In this document: positions 54,889 through 63,477 of the stretch, piece after piece | How the letters are laid out: each line of letters starts with the position of its first letter | How positions within the stretch are numbered: position 1 is the first letter of the stretch | Assembly (NCBI RefSeq): GCF_036345995.1 | Contig: NZ_CP107796.1 | Coordinates: forward strand, 1,798,001-1,862,000 | From: Streptomyces sp. NBC_00557 | GTDB lineage: Bacteria > Actinomycetota > Actinomycetes > Streptomycetales > Streptomycetaceae | DNA length: 64,000 nt | Direction of reading: 5' to 3' | The notes under the pieces: model-generated | Database searches by the model: none | What the model saw: the letters and a program-made list of their open reading frames with translations, nothing else | Told to the model about the DNA's origin: nothing | Position numbers and translations under genes: made by a program

Positions 54889-56613
54889 TCACCGGCGCGC
54901 CACCGCCCACTGCGGGTCCGCGCATCCTCCCTCCGAGGCCGTGAAAGCGAAGACGTGTTCCGCTCCGGAGGCCCAGCGGACGCTCACCCGGCGGTCCTCC
55001 CCCACCGCCACGGACACCAGCTCGGCCAGGGGCCGGGGATGCGGCTCGCCGGTGAGCCGGGCGAGTGCCACGAGAAGTGCGGTCCCGTCCGCGCCGGTGT
55101 GCCCTGTCGGTCCCTGCACGCCCTCCGACAGGCCCGACACCGGCAGGAGTTCGGCCCGCAGCCCGTCGGGAGCCTGCCATCCCGTGATCCGCACCGGGGT
55201 CCCGGGCGCGGCGCCGGCCACGAGATGGGCGCGCACCTCCGCCGCACCCTCGGCGACCACGAGGCTGGTGACGGTGATCCCGTCGCGCACGGTGTGCCGG
55301 GAGGCGGCCCATCCCTCGCCGGCGCCGAGCGGCTCGATCCGGGTACGGCTCGGATCGCCGCCGACGATCACGCTGTTGTCGTACGACGCCGAGGGGGCGG
55401 TCGCCGTCGAGTAGGCGAGCCGGGTGTAGTAGGGGTCGTAGCGGACGTCCTCGCTGCCGTGGTTGTGCAGCCGGACCACTCCGTCCGAACGGGTCGACTG
55501 CAGCAGCCAGTTGGGGACGGGTACGGGCCGCACCCCGTCGGCGCGGTCGACGGGCCCCGGCTCCTCCGTGGCCGTCCACACCTCGTGCTCCGGCGGCAGC
55601 AGCAGGCCGAGGAACCCCTTGCCCGCCCAGTACGGGGAGGCCGGGCCGGAGTAGGTCTGCGCGACGGAGTCGTCGGGGCCGAGCCAGCCCAGCGGGAGCA
55701 GCCCGCGCTCGTCGACCGCGCCGCCGTCCAGGAAGTACCGCAGCGCGCCGGAGGCCAGGCGCCGGGTCTCGCCGGGGGTGAGGGGGGTGTGTCCGGTCAG
55801 GGCGCCGAGCCAGAACGGGGCGGCCGTCGCGAAGCGGTAGGTGAGGGAGCGGCCCTGGTGCAGGGGGGCGCCGTCGCCGCCGAACAGGCGGGCGTAGTCG
55901 GCGAGGTGGCGGGAGAGCCGTCGACCGTATACGGACAGCAGTTCACCGTCGCCCGCCAGCCATGCGTGCAGGACGGTGTACAGGTGCATCGCCCAGCCGT
56001 TGTAGTAGTCGAACTTCCGGCCGTCGCCGTCGGTGTACCAGCCGTCCCCGAGGTACCAGCCCTCGATCCGCTCCAGGCCACGGTCGATCGCCTTGCGCGC
56101 CGCCTCGGGCCGGTGGCCGATCTCCTGCAGGAAGCCGCCGACGGTGACCGGGAACAACTCCCAGTTGCACGGCCAGGGTTCGGCGGTGAGGGCGTCCGCC
56201 AGCCAGGCGGCGGTGCGCTGCCGTACCGGGTCCTCCAGCCGGTCCCACAGCAGCGGCCGGGTCAGCCGCAGGGCGAGCGCGACGGAGGCGGCCTCGACGA
56301 GCGGCTGGCTGCGGTCCTCGATGCGCGGCCAGACGCCGCGCGGTCCGGCGGCGAGGCCGTCGGCGTAGCGGCCGAGGGCGTTCTCGTCGCGGCGGAAGGC
56401 GGCCAGCAGCAGCGTACGGGCGTACCCCTCCAGGCCGTCGGAGAGGTGCCCGGAGTGACTGACGTGGTCGCCGGGGAGGTGGTAGAGGGCGCGGTCGGGG
56501 GTGGCGTAGGGCGCGACGGCGGCCAGCAGGGCGTCGGCGGCGGCCTCCCAGTGGGCGCGGGTGTACCCGGTTACGGGGCTCGTCTCTCGGTCGTCGGCGG
56601 GCAGTTCGATCAC
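54889..56613 (-). CDS. DUF2264 domain protein
   Basis: A ~574-aa protein of the DUF2264 family, an alpha/alpha-toroid-like fold (about 40-400) followed by a beta-sandwich C-terminus, seen in sugar-degradation loci. Typical stretches are HLSDGLEGYARTLLLAAFR, WPCNWELFPVTVGGFLQEIG, GWYTDGDGRKFDYYNGWAMHLY and SPYWAGKGFLGLLLP. The fold suggests a glycan-processing lyase or hydrolase, but no activity is established to my knowledge. GTG 56613 is my preferred start; AGGAAGG lies rather far upstream, and ATG 56682 is an alternative. No signal peptide, so cytoplasmic. Confidence 0.82.
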   Translation of the reverse strand: MIELPADDRETSPVTGYTRAHWEAAADALLAAVAPYATPDRALYHLPGDHVSHSGHLSDGLEGYARTLLLAAFRRDENALGRYADGLAAGPRGVWPRIEDRSQPLVEAASVALALRLTRPLLWDRLEDPVRQRTAAWLADALTAEPWPCNWELFPVTVGGFLQEIGHRPEAARKAIDRGLERIEGWYLGDGWYTDGDGRKFDYYNGWAMHLYTVLHAWLAGDGELLSVYGRRLSRHLADYARLFGGDGAPLHQGRSLTYRFATAAPFWLGALTGHTPLTPGETRRLASGALRYFLDGGAVDERGLLPLGWLGPDDSVAQTYSGPASPYWAGKGFLGLLLPPEHEVWTATEEPGPVDRADGVRPVPVPNWLLQSTRSDGVVRLHNHGSEDVRYDPYYTRLAYSTATAPSASYDNSVIVGGDPSRTRIEPLGAGEGWAASRHTVRDGITVTSLVVAEGAAEVRAHLVAGAAPGTPVRITGWQAPDGLRAELLPVSGLSEGVQGPTGHTGADGTALLVALARLTGEPHPRPLAELVSVAVGEDRRVSVRWASGAEHVFAFTASEGGCADPQWAVARR

Positions 56614-56860
56614 GGCTGCGGCGTTCCTTCCTGACGTGGCCCGGGACACCCCGGTTCCGGTCGGGGCGCCCCAGGGCTTCATCCCAGCCGTACGGCGCCC
56701 CGGGCGCCAGACGCAGGGCGAGAAGTCCGTCGCGGACGAGGCCGGCGCAGACCGTGGCGCCGTGCACGCATGCCGAGACCGCAGCAGCGCGTCGATGATC
56801 TGCCGCCGGGCTGCTGGACAGGGCGGTGCACGGGCGTGCGGTGTGGACTAGCGTCGTGGC

Positions 56861-57790
56861 ATGACCAGCGACACCTCCCCCAGCCTTGCCGACGCCCTCG
56901 CCGCAGGGACGGTCGTGCTCGACGGCGGCATGTCCAACCAGCTGGAGTCGGCCGGGCACGACCTGAGCGACGAGCTGTGGTCGGCGCGGCTGCTCGCCGA
57001 ACGGCCGGAGGCGGTGACGGAGGCGCACCTCGCCTACTTCCGGGCCGGCGCCGACGTGGCCATCACCGCCAGCTACCAGGCCACCTTCGAGGGCTTCGCC
57101 CGGCGCGGGATCGGCCATGCCGAGGCCGCGCGGCTGCTCGCGCTGAGCGTGGACCTCGCGCGTGAGGCCGCCCGGCAGGCCGCGGACGCGGGCGTCGGCC
57201 GGCCGCTGTGGGTGGCGGCGTCGGTCGGGCCGTACGGGGCGATGCTCGCGGACGGCTCCGAGTACCGCGGCCGGTACGGGCTGAGCGTGGACGAGCTGGA
57301 GCGCTTTCACCGGCCGCGGATGGAGGTGCTGGCCGCCGCCGCGCCGGACGTCCTCGCGCTGGAGACCGTGCCGGACGCCGACGAGGGCGCCGCGCTGCTC
57401 AGGGCGGTGCGCGGGCTGGGGGTGCCGGCCTGGCTGTCGTACACCGTCGACGGCCGGCGCACACGTGCCGGGCAGCCGCTGGAGGAGGCCTTCGCCCCGG
57501 CCGCCGACAGGGACGAGGTGATCGCGGTCGGCGTGAACTGCTGCGCGCCCGAGGACGTGGAGCCCGCGGTGGAGATCGCGGCACGGGTCACCGGCAAGCC
57601 GGTCGTGGTGTATCCGAACAGCGGCGAGTCGTGGGACGCCGGGGCGCGTGCCTGGACCGGCCGGACCCGGTTCGGCGCCGAGCAGGTCAAGGCGTGGCGG
57701 GACGCGGGCGCGCGACTCGTCGGGGGCTGCTGCCGAGTGGGGCCGGAGGCGGTCGCGGCGATCCGGCAGGCGGTGGACGCGGCGGTCTGA
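56861..57790 (+). CDS. mmuM: Homocysteine S-methyltransferase
   Basis: A 309-aa zinc enzyme that transfers a methyl group from S-methylmethionine (or SAM) to homocysteine, giving methionine. The three zinc cysteines are present: one in GVNCCAPEDVEPAVEIA and the pair in GGCCRVGPEAVAAIR. The start VVLDGGMSNQLESAGHDL and ITASYQATFEGFARRGI are family hallmarks. ATG 56861 lacks a good ribosome site, suggesting a leaderless or weakly translated mRNA. No S-methylmethionine permease is adjacent. Confidence 0.93.
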   Translation: MTSDTSPSLADALAAGTVVLDGGMSNQLESAGHDLSDELWSARLLAERPEAVTEAHLAYFRAGADVAITASYQATFEGFARRGIGHAEAARLLALSVDLAREAARQAADAGVGRPLWVAASVGPYGAMLADGSEYRGRYGLSVDELERFHRPRMEVLAAAAPDVLALETVPDADEGAALLRAVRGLGVPAWLSYTVDGRRTRAGQPLEEAFAPAADRDEVIAVGVNCCAPEDVEPAVEIAARVTGKPVVVYPNSGESWDAGARAWTGRTRFGAEQVKAWRDAGARLVGGCCRVGPEAVAAIRQAVDAAV

Positions 57791-57883
57791 CGGCGCGCGC
57801 CAGGTTCCGCTGAGGTTGCCGGAGCACATGGAACGGCCCGCAGGGACGGCGACCGGCAATCGGCAACCAGCAACCGGCGACGA

Positions 57884-59452
57884 TCAGCGGCGGCGCATCG
57901 GTCCTGTCGAGCGGCGCAGGCGTCGTACCGCCGCCGCCAACTCCGCGCCGGGGGCCCGGACTTCCGCGGTGGGGGCCGGTTCGGGGACGGTGGGGGCGAG
58001 CGACCAGAGGGCGATTTCCGCGTCGCGGGGTCCGTACGCGGTGTGCGGTGCGCCGTCGCCGAAGATCCGCACCGGGTGGGTCGCGTCCCAGGCCTGCCAG
58101 CCGGGATCCCCGGTGGCCGCGAACCGCACCCAGGCCGCGTGCATCGTCTCGGCCAGCTCCTGCGGCGCGCCCTCGCCGGCGAGCTTCTTCGACTCGGGGA
58201 TGTCCCCGGAGTCGAAGACGAATCCCAGCTCCAGGGCGTGGCAGGCGCCGAGGCCGGGCAGGCGGGAGGGCCAGGCGAACTCGTAGACGTAGGAGTTCGC
58301 GGCGTGGGCGTCGGCGAGGCGGTGGAGCGGGATCCGCAGCAGGTGGTCGGTGACCATCTGGCCGACGATCTCGGCGGCGCCCGCGTCGGGGTTCAGGGCG
58401 CGGTACCCGCGGGGCACCTCGTGGCCGGTGCGGCAGCGGGCCATGGCGCCGGCGAGGGCGACGGCTCCGAGCCGGTCGACGTGGTCCACCAGTCCGCCGG
58501 GCACGAGCCAGAGCCGGTACTCGTCGCGGGTCCAGCCCATGAGCAGGTCGACGTCCCGGGCGGCGCCGTCGATCAGCGCGGCCAGCGGGTCGCGGGGCAC
58601 GAGGTCGCCGTCCACGACGATGCCGAACGCGGGTCCGCCCAGGACCGGGCTGCTGAGCCGGCCGACCTCGGCCTGGGTGCGCAGCAGCAGGTCGCGGTCG
58701 ACGGCGGCGAAGGCCTCGGCAGTGGCGGGGATCTTCAGCCGGCCGGCCATGCGGCGCACCATCCGCCGTACCTTGTCCCGTTCGGACGACTCGGGCGGTC
58801 CGCTCTGCAGGACCGCGCGCCGGATCAGGCCCCGGCTCGCGGGCGAGGCCAGCAGGGCGCCCGCGCTGATGGCGCCGGCCGACTGGCCGCACAGCGTGAC
58901 CAGGTCCGGGTCGCCGCCGAAGGCGCCGATGGCGTCGTGCACCCAGCGCAGCGCCGCGAGTTGGTCGCGCAGGCCGGGGTTGGGCGGTGAGTCGGGGAAC
59001 AGGCCGTAACCCTCCACCCCGAGGCGGTAGTTGACAGAGACGCAGACGACGCCGTCCCGGGCGAAGGTGGCGCCGTTGTAGACGGGTACGGCCGAGGATC
59101 CTCTGGTGAGGGCTCCGCCGTGGAGCCAGACGAGGACGGGCAGGCGGGCGCCGGGATCCGGATCGGGGGTCCAGACGTTGAGGTTGAGGCAGTCGTCGCC
59201 GGGGATCTCGGGATCGGACAGGTACTGGGCGAACGCCTCGGAGTACGGCGGTTTGGGCGCGGTGGGCCCGAAGTCGCCGGCGTCGCGCACCCCGTCCCAG
59301 GGCTCGGGCGGCTCGGGCGGGCGGAACCGGCGGGGACCGAAGGGTGGGGCGGCGTACGGGATGCCGCGGAACACCGCGACACCGTGCTCGTACCGGCCGC
59401 GTACCGCCCCGTACGGCGTTCTGACCACGGGATCCGTCTGGTCTGCCGTCAT
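57884..59452 (-). CDS. Type-B carboxylesterase/lipase
   Basis: A 522-aa alpha/beta hydrolase of the carboxylesterase B family. The motif GDDCLNLNVWTPD, the oxyanion hole LVWLHGGAL and the nucleophile elbow LCGQSAGAISAGALL with the catalytic Ser are intact. The catalytic His lies in GACHALELGFVF. It has no signal peptide, so it should be cytoplasmic. ATG 59452 has AAGGG upstream; the ATG at 59536 would add an unsupported 28 residues. It is divergent from the hydroxyacid dehydrogenase. It hydrolyses carboxylic esters of unknown identity. Confidence 0.92.
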   Translation of the reverse strand: MTADQTDPVVRTPYGAVRGRYEHGVAVFRGIPYAAPPFGPRRFRPPEPPEPWDGVRDAGDFGPTAPKPPYSEAFAQYLSDPEIPGDDCLNLNVWTPDPDPGARLPVLVWLHGGALTRGSSAVPVYNGATFARDGVVCVSVNYRLGVEGYGLFPDSPPNPGLRDQLAALRWVHDAIGAFGGDPDLVTLCGQSAGAISAGALLASPASRGLIRRAVLQSGPPESSERDKVRRMVRRMAGRLKIPATAEAFAAVDRDLLLRTQAEVGRLSSPVLGGPAFGIVVDGDLVPRDPLAALIDGAARDVDLLMGWTRDEYRLWLVPGGLVDHVDRLGAVALAGAMARCRTGHEVPRGYRALNPDAGAAEIVGQMVTDHLLRIPLHRLADAHAANSYVYEFAWPSRLPGLGACHALELGFVFDSGDIPESKKLAGEGAPQELAETMHAAWVRFAATGDPGWQAWDATHPVRIFGDGAPHTAYGPRDAEIALWSLAPTVPEPAPTAEVRAPGAELAAAVRRLRRSTGPMRRR

Positions 59453-59657
59453 CGCCCACCAGCCCTTCGCCGCGCGCTCGTGCACTGCACCGTGCACCAT
59501 CAGAGCACCACAAGAACGCCGGGTATTCCGGTGCACGGGCGCACGGGAGGGCCGTTCGAGCGACGTCCGGCACGGTGAGTCACCACAGTGTCACACATGC
59601 GATCACCCACGGGGGAGCCGATTGACCGCCTCTTCCGGGCACACCTACCGTAGAAGG

Positions 59658-59676
59658 CGCTTTCTGAAAGCGTTTC
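59658..59676. promoter_or_regulatory. LacI-type operator candidate
   Basis: CGCTTTC-T-GAAAGCG (59658-59672) overlaps GAAA-GCG-TTTC (59666-59676). GAAAGCGnTTTC-like half sites are typical of LacI-family regulators. It lies 24 bp upstream of the hydroxyacid dehydrogenase start. No LacI gene is in the window. Confidence 0.55.
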
Positions 59677-59700
59677 TCCTTCCGGTTCGTCAGGAGAGCC

Positions 59701-60717
59701 ATGCCGCCCAGCGCCCAGCCGCCGCGAGCCGTGTTCGCGATGGATCCGGTCCACCTCCCGCTGCTCTTCCCGCCGCCGCTCATGGCCCGGCTGCGCCGCA
59801 CGGCCGCCATCGACACGGAGCTGGTCGTACGGGACTTCGCCGATCCCGCGGTGGCCGACGCGCTGGCCCCGGCCGAGGTGCTGATCACCGGCTGGGGGTG
59901 CCCGCGTCTGGACGCCGGGGTCCTCGCCGCGGCCCCGGAGCTGCGTGCGGTCCTGCACGCCGCGGGCTCGGTCCGCTCCCTGGTCGGCGAGGCGGTGTGG
60001 GAACACGGCGTCACCGTGTCCAGCGCGGCCGCCGGCAACGCCGTACCGGTGGCGGAGTACACGCTCGCGATGATCCTCCTCGCCGGCAAGGACGCCTTCG
60101 GCCACCGCGAGCGCTACCGCCGCACGCACACCCCGCCGGCCCCCTCCGACACGGCGGCCACCGGCAGTCTCCGCCGTCGCGTCGGGATCGTCGGCGCCTC
60201 CCGCGTGGGCCGCCGGCTCCTGGAACTGCTGCGGCCCTTCGACCTCACGGTCCTGCTGTACGACCCCTATGTGAGCCCCGCCGAGGCCGCGGCTCTGGGC
60301 GCGGAACTGCTGCCGCTGGAGGAACTGCTGCGCCGCAGCGACATCGTCAGCCTGCACGCCCCCGACATCCCCGAGACCCGTCACATGCTCGACGGCGCCC
60401 GGCTGGCCCTCGTCCGGGACGGCGGCGTGCTGATCAACACCGCGCGCGGTGCGCTGGTCGACCACGAGGCGCTGACCCGGGAGCTGGTCTCCGGCCGTCT
60501 GTCCGCGATCCTGGACGTCACCGAGCCCGAGCCGCTGCCCGCCGGTTCACCGCTGTACGGGCTGCCCAACGTCTTCCTCACCCCGCACATCGCCGGCTCC
60601 CTCGGCAACGAGCTGGAGCGGCTGGGCACGATCGTCGTGGAGGAACTGGAGCGGCTGGCCGCGGGCCTGCCGCCGCTGCACGAGGTACGGCACGCGGATC
60701 TGAGCCGGGTCGCCTGA
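59701..60717 (+). CDS. D-2-hydroxyacid dehydrogenase
   Basis: A 338-aa NAD(P)-dependent enzyme of the D-isomer-specific 2-hydroxyacid dehydrogenase family. The Rossmann motif is VGIVGASRVGRRLLELL. The catalytic Arg is in LINTARGALVDHEAL, the Glu in DVTEPEPLPAGSPLY and the His in LTPHIAGSLGNEL. It interconverts a 2-hydroxy acid and a 2-keto acid. ATG 59701 has CAGGAG upstream, behind an overlapping palindrome that suggests LacI control by a sugar. With DUF2264 and ThuA nearby, a sugar-acid pathway is likely. Confidence 0.92.
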   Translation: MPPSAQPPRAVFAMDPVHLPLLFPPPLMARLRRTAAIDTELVVRDFADPAVADALAPAEVLITGWGCPRLDAGVLAAAPELRAVLHAAGSVRSLVGEAVWEHGVTVSSAAAGNAVPVAEYTLAMILLAGKDAFGHRERYRRTHTPPAPSDTAATGSLRRRVGIVGASRVGRRLLELLRPFDLTVLLYDPYVSPAEAAALGAELLPLEELLRRSDIVSLHAPDIPETRHMLDGARLALVRDGGVLINTARGALVDHEALTRELVSGRLSAILDVTEPEPLPAGSPLYGLPNVFLTPHIAGSLGNELERLGTIVVEELERLAAGLPPLHEVRHADLSRVA

Positions 60718-60924
60718 CCCGCCCGCCGCGTGACACCAGCGACGCGCGCCGGCCGTCACTGCCTTCTGCGATCCCCGGCGCTCGACCGCGCCCCGGACCA
60801 CTCCCGCGTCGCCGCCCCGCGTTGATGCGCACGCCGCCGTCCGGAGACCAGCCAACTGCGTGACGTGCGGCGTCCGTTCGGGCCACGGCGGTGACCGCGC
60901 CGCCCGCGAGGGCGTTTTCCGGTC

Positions 60925-61128
60925 ATGAACCTCACCACGCGCACCACAGCGGCCCTCGCCGTGGCCGCGGTCGCCCTGATCGCCGCCTACGGCACGGCCG
61001 ACGCCTCCTGCCACACCCTCGCCCCCGGCCGGCACCGGGCCACGGTGGCCGCGCCCGGCGGTGGGCACGACCCGGCGGAGGACGCGGAGGCGGACGAGAA
61101 CGGCCGCCCCGGCCTCGCCGAGAACTGA
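60925..61128 (+). CDS. Small secreted protein, 67 aa
   Basis: A 67-residue protein with a clear signal peptide (MNLTTRTTAALAVAAVALIAAYGTADAS). The ~40-residue mature part has one Cys, is rich in His, Pro and Gly, and ends acidic. ATG 60925 has no Shine-Dalgarno sequence. Function unknown; such tiny exported proteins are frequent in Streptomyces. Confidence 0.55.
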   Translation: MNLTTRTTAALAVAAVALIAAYGTADASCHTLAPGRHRATVAAPGGGHDPAEDAEADENGRPGLAEN

Positions 61129-61438
61129 CGCCCACGACAAGGCGATGGCCGGACACCCCGTGCGGAGGCGCCCGGCCATCACCGGCGCACCGGCTCCTCG
61201 GCGACACCGGCTCGCCGCCGACCGGCCTGCCGGCTACGCCGACTTGTCGGCAGCGTCGGCTCACCGGCCACGTCGGCTCGCCGCAGCGACCGGTCGCAGC
61301 CCGGCAGCCCCTCACCCCTCCGACATCCGGCACCGGCACCGGCACCGGCAACCGGTCATCGCCAGCCGCCGATCGCCGTCCGGCAACCGGCCCACCAGCC
61401 GGTCGCCTCCGACAGCCCGAGGCGTACGTCCCTGTCGC
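61129..61438. repeat. Geneless stretch of degenerate CCGGC-rich repeats
   Basis: 310 bp with no credible gene. CCGGCT/GTCGGC-like units recur irregularly, with a GGCACC triplet repeat near 61329-61346 and CGGCAACCGG units around 61344 and 61381. Similar CGGCAACC units occur near 57857. It looks like slippage-prone or decayed sequence. Confidence 0.5.
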
Positions 61439-61702
61439 TCAGTCCCAGGCCTCCCGGTGCCGGCGGCTGCCGCCGACGAGGGCCTGGACCGCGTCCACGG
61501 CGCTGCCGTCGTGGTCGCTGCCGGCCGTGCCCCTGCCTGCCTGGAGGTTGGCCGTGCGGTCGACCTCCAGCCAGGAGTCGGCGTGGGAGTTGTCGATCAC
61601 GGTGATCAGGTTCCCGGACGCGAGCGCGGGTGCGGCACCGGCCCCGAGCAGTGCGGCCGCGGCCGCGGTGGCCGCCCCGAGGCGCGGTACGACGCCCGTC
61701 AC
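61439..61702 (-). CDS. Small secreted protein overlapping the PEP-mutase gene
   Basis: An 87-aa protein with a signal peptide (VPRLGAATAAAAALLGAGAAPALAS). The mature ~60 residues begin GNLITVIDNSHADSWLEVDRTANLQAG. GTG 61702 overlaps the stop of the upstream isocitrate-lyase-family gene (GTGA), so it is probably made by translational coupling. It has no cysteine and resembles no family I can name. An exported peptide coupled to a cytoplasmic enzyme is unusual. Confidence 0.6.
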   Translation of the reverse strand: MTGVVPRLGAATAAAAALLGAGAAPALASGNLITVIDNSHADSWLEVDRTANLQAGRGTAGSDHDGSAVDAVQALVGGSRRHREAWD

Positions 61703-62562
61703 ACGCCCACGCCCTCGGGGACGAGCCGGTCGCGAGCGATGTTGCGCTCCAGGAGGCTGGTGGAGGCCTTCACGCCGACCCCGCTCGCGGGATCGACCTC
61801 CGGCAGCCGTCCGTCGGCCGCCTTCAGGTCGGCGAGCGCGGAGTCCATCGCCTCGTGCGCGGCGAACAGACAGGGGGTGCTGTAGATGGCGACGTCGACG
61901 CCGAGGTCGGACAGCTCGCCGAGGGAGAGCCGGGGCGACTTGCCGCCGGCGATCTGGTTGAACAGCAGCGGCTTGGACCCGACGACCTCGCGGATCCGCT
62001 TGATCCACTCGACGCTGCGCACCCCGTCGACCAGGACCACGTCGGCGTCGGTCGCGGCCAGCCGCTCGGCTCGGTGCAGGATGTCGTGCTCGTCGGTGGC
62101 GTCGGTGCGGGCCACCACGACGAGGTCCTTGCGGGTCTCGAGGACCTTGTGCAGTTTCTCCAGGTACTCCTCCAGCGGCAGCACCTGCTTGCCGTCGGCG
62201 TGGCCGCAGCGGCGGGGCCTTTTCTGGTCCTCGAGGATCACTCCGGAGGCGCCGATGCGTTCCAGCCCTTCGACGACGTGGCAGGCGACCTCGGGGTCCA
62301 CGTACCCGTCGTCGATGTCGACGAGCAGATGGTGGTGCGGGAACGCGCCCCGCAGCCGCTGGACGAAGGCCACCATGTCGGGCCAGGCGATGAATCCGAT
62401 GTCCGGCAGCCCGTAGTACGAGGCCGCGAAGCCGAAGCCCGAAACGAACATCCCGTCGTAGTGCTTGGCCGCGATCGACGCCGAGTACATGTCGTACACG
62501 CCGATCAGCGGTGTGGTCCCGGGCCCGGCGATGCGCTCGCGCAACTTCTTACCGTAAGTCAA
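61699..62562 (-). CDS. Isocitrate lyase/phosphoenolpyruvate mutase-family protein
   Basis: A 287-aa TIM-barrel enzyme with the metal site DIDDGYVDPEV, the catalytic loop ILEDQKRPRRCGHADGK (Cys and His as in methylisocitrate/isocitrate lyases) and VVARTDATDEHD. It is the second superfamily member here but keeps the active-site Cys that the one at 53920 lacks. It should make or break a C-C (or C-P) bond of an oxo-acid. The start is TTG 62562, strongly supported by GGAGGAG 7 nt upstream. Its stop overlaps the small secreted protein gene. Confidence 0.88.
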   Translation of the reverse strand: MTYGKKLRERIAGPGTTPLIGVYDMYSASIAAKHYDGMFVSGFGFAASYYGLPDIGFIAWPDMVAFVQRLRGAFPHHHLLVDIDDGYVDPEVACHVVEGLERIGASGVILEDQKRPRRCGHADGKQVLPLEEYLEKLHKVLETRKDLVVVARTDATDEHDILHRAERLAATDADVVLVDGVRSVEWIKRIREVVGSKPLLFNQIAGGKSPRLSLGELSDLGVDVAIYSTPCLFAAHEAMDSALADLKAADGRLPEVDPASGVGVKASTSLLERNIARDRLVPEGVGV

Positions 62563-62718
62563 GGTCCGGCTCCTCCTGTGGGTGGGTGACGCGGGGCCGG
62601 ATGGCCGCACGTCTCGACGCCCTTTGCCAAGACAAGAGCATCTCTAGATATTCACGTGACCCTCCATGGATGCGACCTTTACTCACCCGAACGGCGGAGC
62701 CGGTTCACCGCAGAAACG

Positions 62719-63375
62719 TCACGGATGGGCCCGTCCCGCCCAGCCGAGTCCGCCGTCCAGGTGAGCCAGGAAGACGGGATCGCGGTAGGCCTCGGCGGCG
62801 TGCCCGAGCGCGGTGTAGAAGACGCGGCCGCCGCCCGCCCCGTGCTCGCGGCACCAGGCGAGCGGGTGGTCCGCACCCATCCCGCCGCCCTCGTACGACG
62901 TCTCGTCGGCGCTCAGCAGCACCCGTGCCCGGTGCCGGGGGCTGGCGTCGAAGTCGTACCACTCGTCGCTGACGTCCCAGACCGCGGGCAGCGAGCGGGT
63001 CGCGGGGTGACCGGGGTCCTCGACGACAGCCCGGCCCGGCTGGAAGTCGGGGTGCCGTACGAAGCGGGCGCCGAGGAGTTCGCCGTAGTACGGCCAGCCG
63101 TACTCGGTGCAGGCCGCCGCGTGCACCCCGGCGAAACCGCCGCCCGACTCCACGTACCGCGCGAGCCGCTCCCGCCCCGCGGGGGTCAGCACCTCCCCGC
63201 TGGTGGAGAGGAAGACGACGAGCGCGTAGCCGTCCAGCGGTTTCTCGAGGTCGGCGGGGTCCTCGGTGTGCTCGACGACGAACCTCCCGAGGCCGCGCAC
63301 GGCGGCGACGGCGTCCGGGATGGAGTCGTGGCGGTAGTCGGTGGTGCGGGTGTAGAGCAGGAGCCGGCGAGTCAT
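62719..63375 (-). CDS. ThuA-domain protein (trehalose-utilisation/glutamine-amidotransferase-like)
   Basis: A 218-aa class I glutamine-amidotransferase-like flavodoxin fold of the ThuA family: RLLLYTRTTDYRHDSIPDAV, VVFLSTSGEVLTPAGRERLARYVESGGGFAGVHAAACTEY, DEWYDFDASPRHRARVLLSADE, and HPLAWCREHGAGGGRVFYTALGH. ThuA proteins occur with sugar dehydrogenases in disaccharide use. ATG 63375 is favoured; the GTG at 63390 is possible. It lies 156 bp upstream of the PEP-mutase gene in the same direction. Confidence 0.9.
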   Translation of the reverse strand: MTRRLLLYTRTTDYRHDSIPDAVAAVRGLGRFVVEHTEDPADLEKPLDGYALVVFLSTSGEVLTPAGRERLARYVESGGGFAGVHAAACTEYGWPYYGELLGARFVRHPDFQPGRAVVEDPGHPATRSLPAVWDVSDEWYDFDASPRHRARVLLSADETSYEGGGMGADHPLAWCREHGAGGGRVFYTALGHAAEAYRDPVFLAHLDGGLGWAGRAHP

Positions 63376-63477
63376 ACGGCCGAGTCTCACCGCTCGGCCC
63401 CTTCCGTGTCTGCGTCTCCTCGTCCGCCACCAGCCCTTGCCCCTTGCTCCCTTGCTTCAGCCTCTAGCCTCTGCGGC

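Noticed and set aside
59479..59497. GTGCAC-rich inverted motif upstream of the carboxylesterase
   Set aside because: Short and partly explained by GC-rich simple sequence; arms too imperfect to call an operator.
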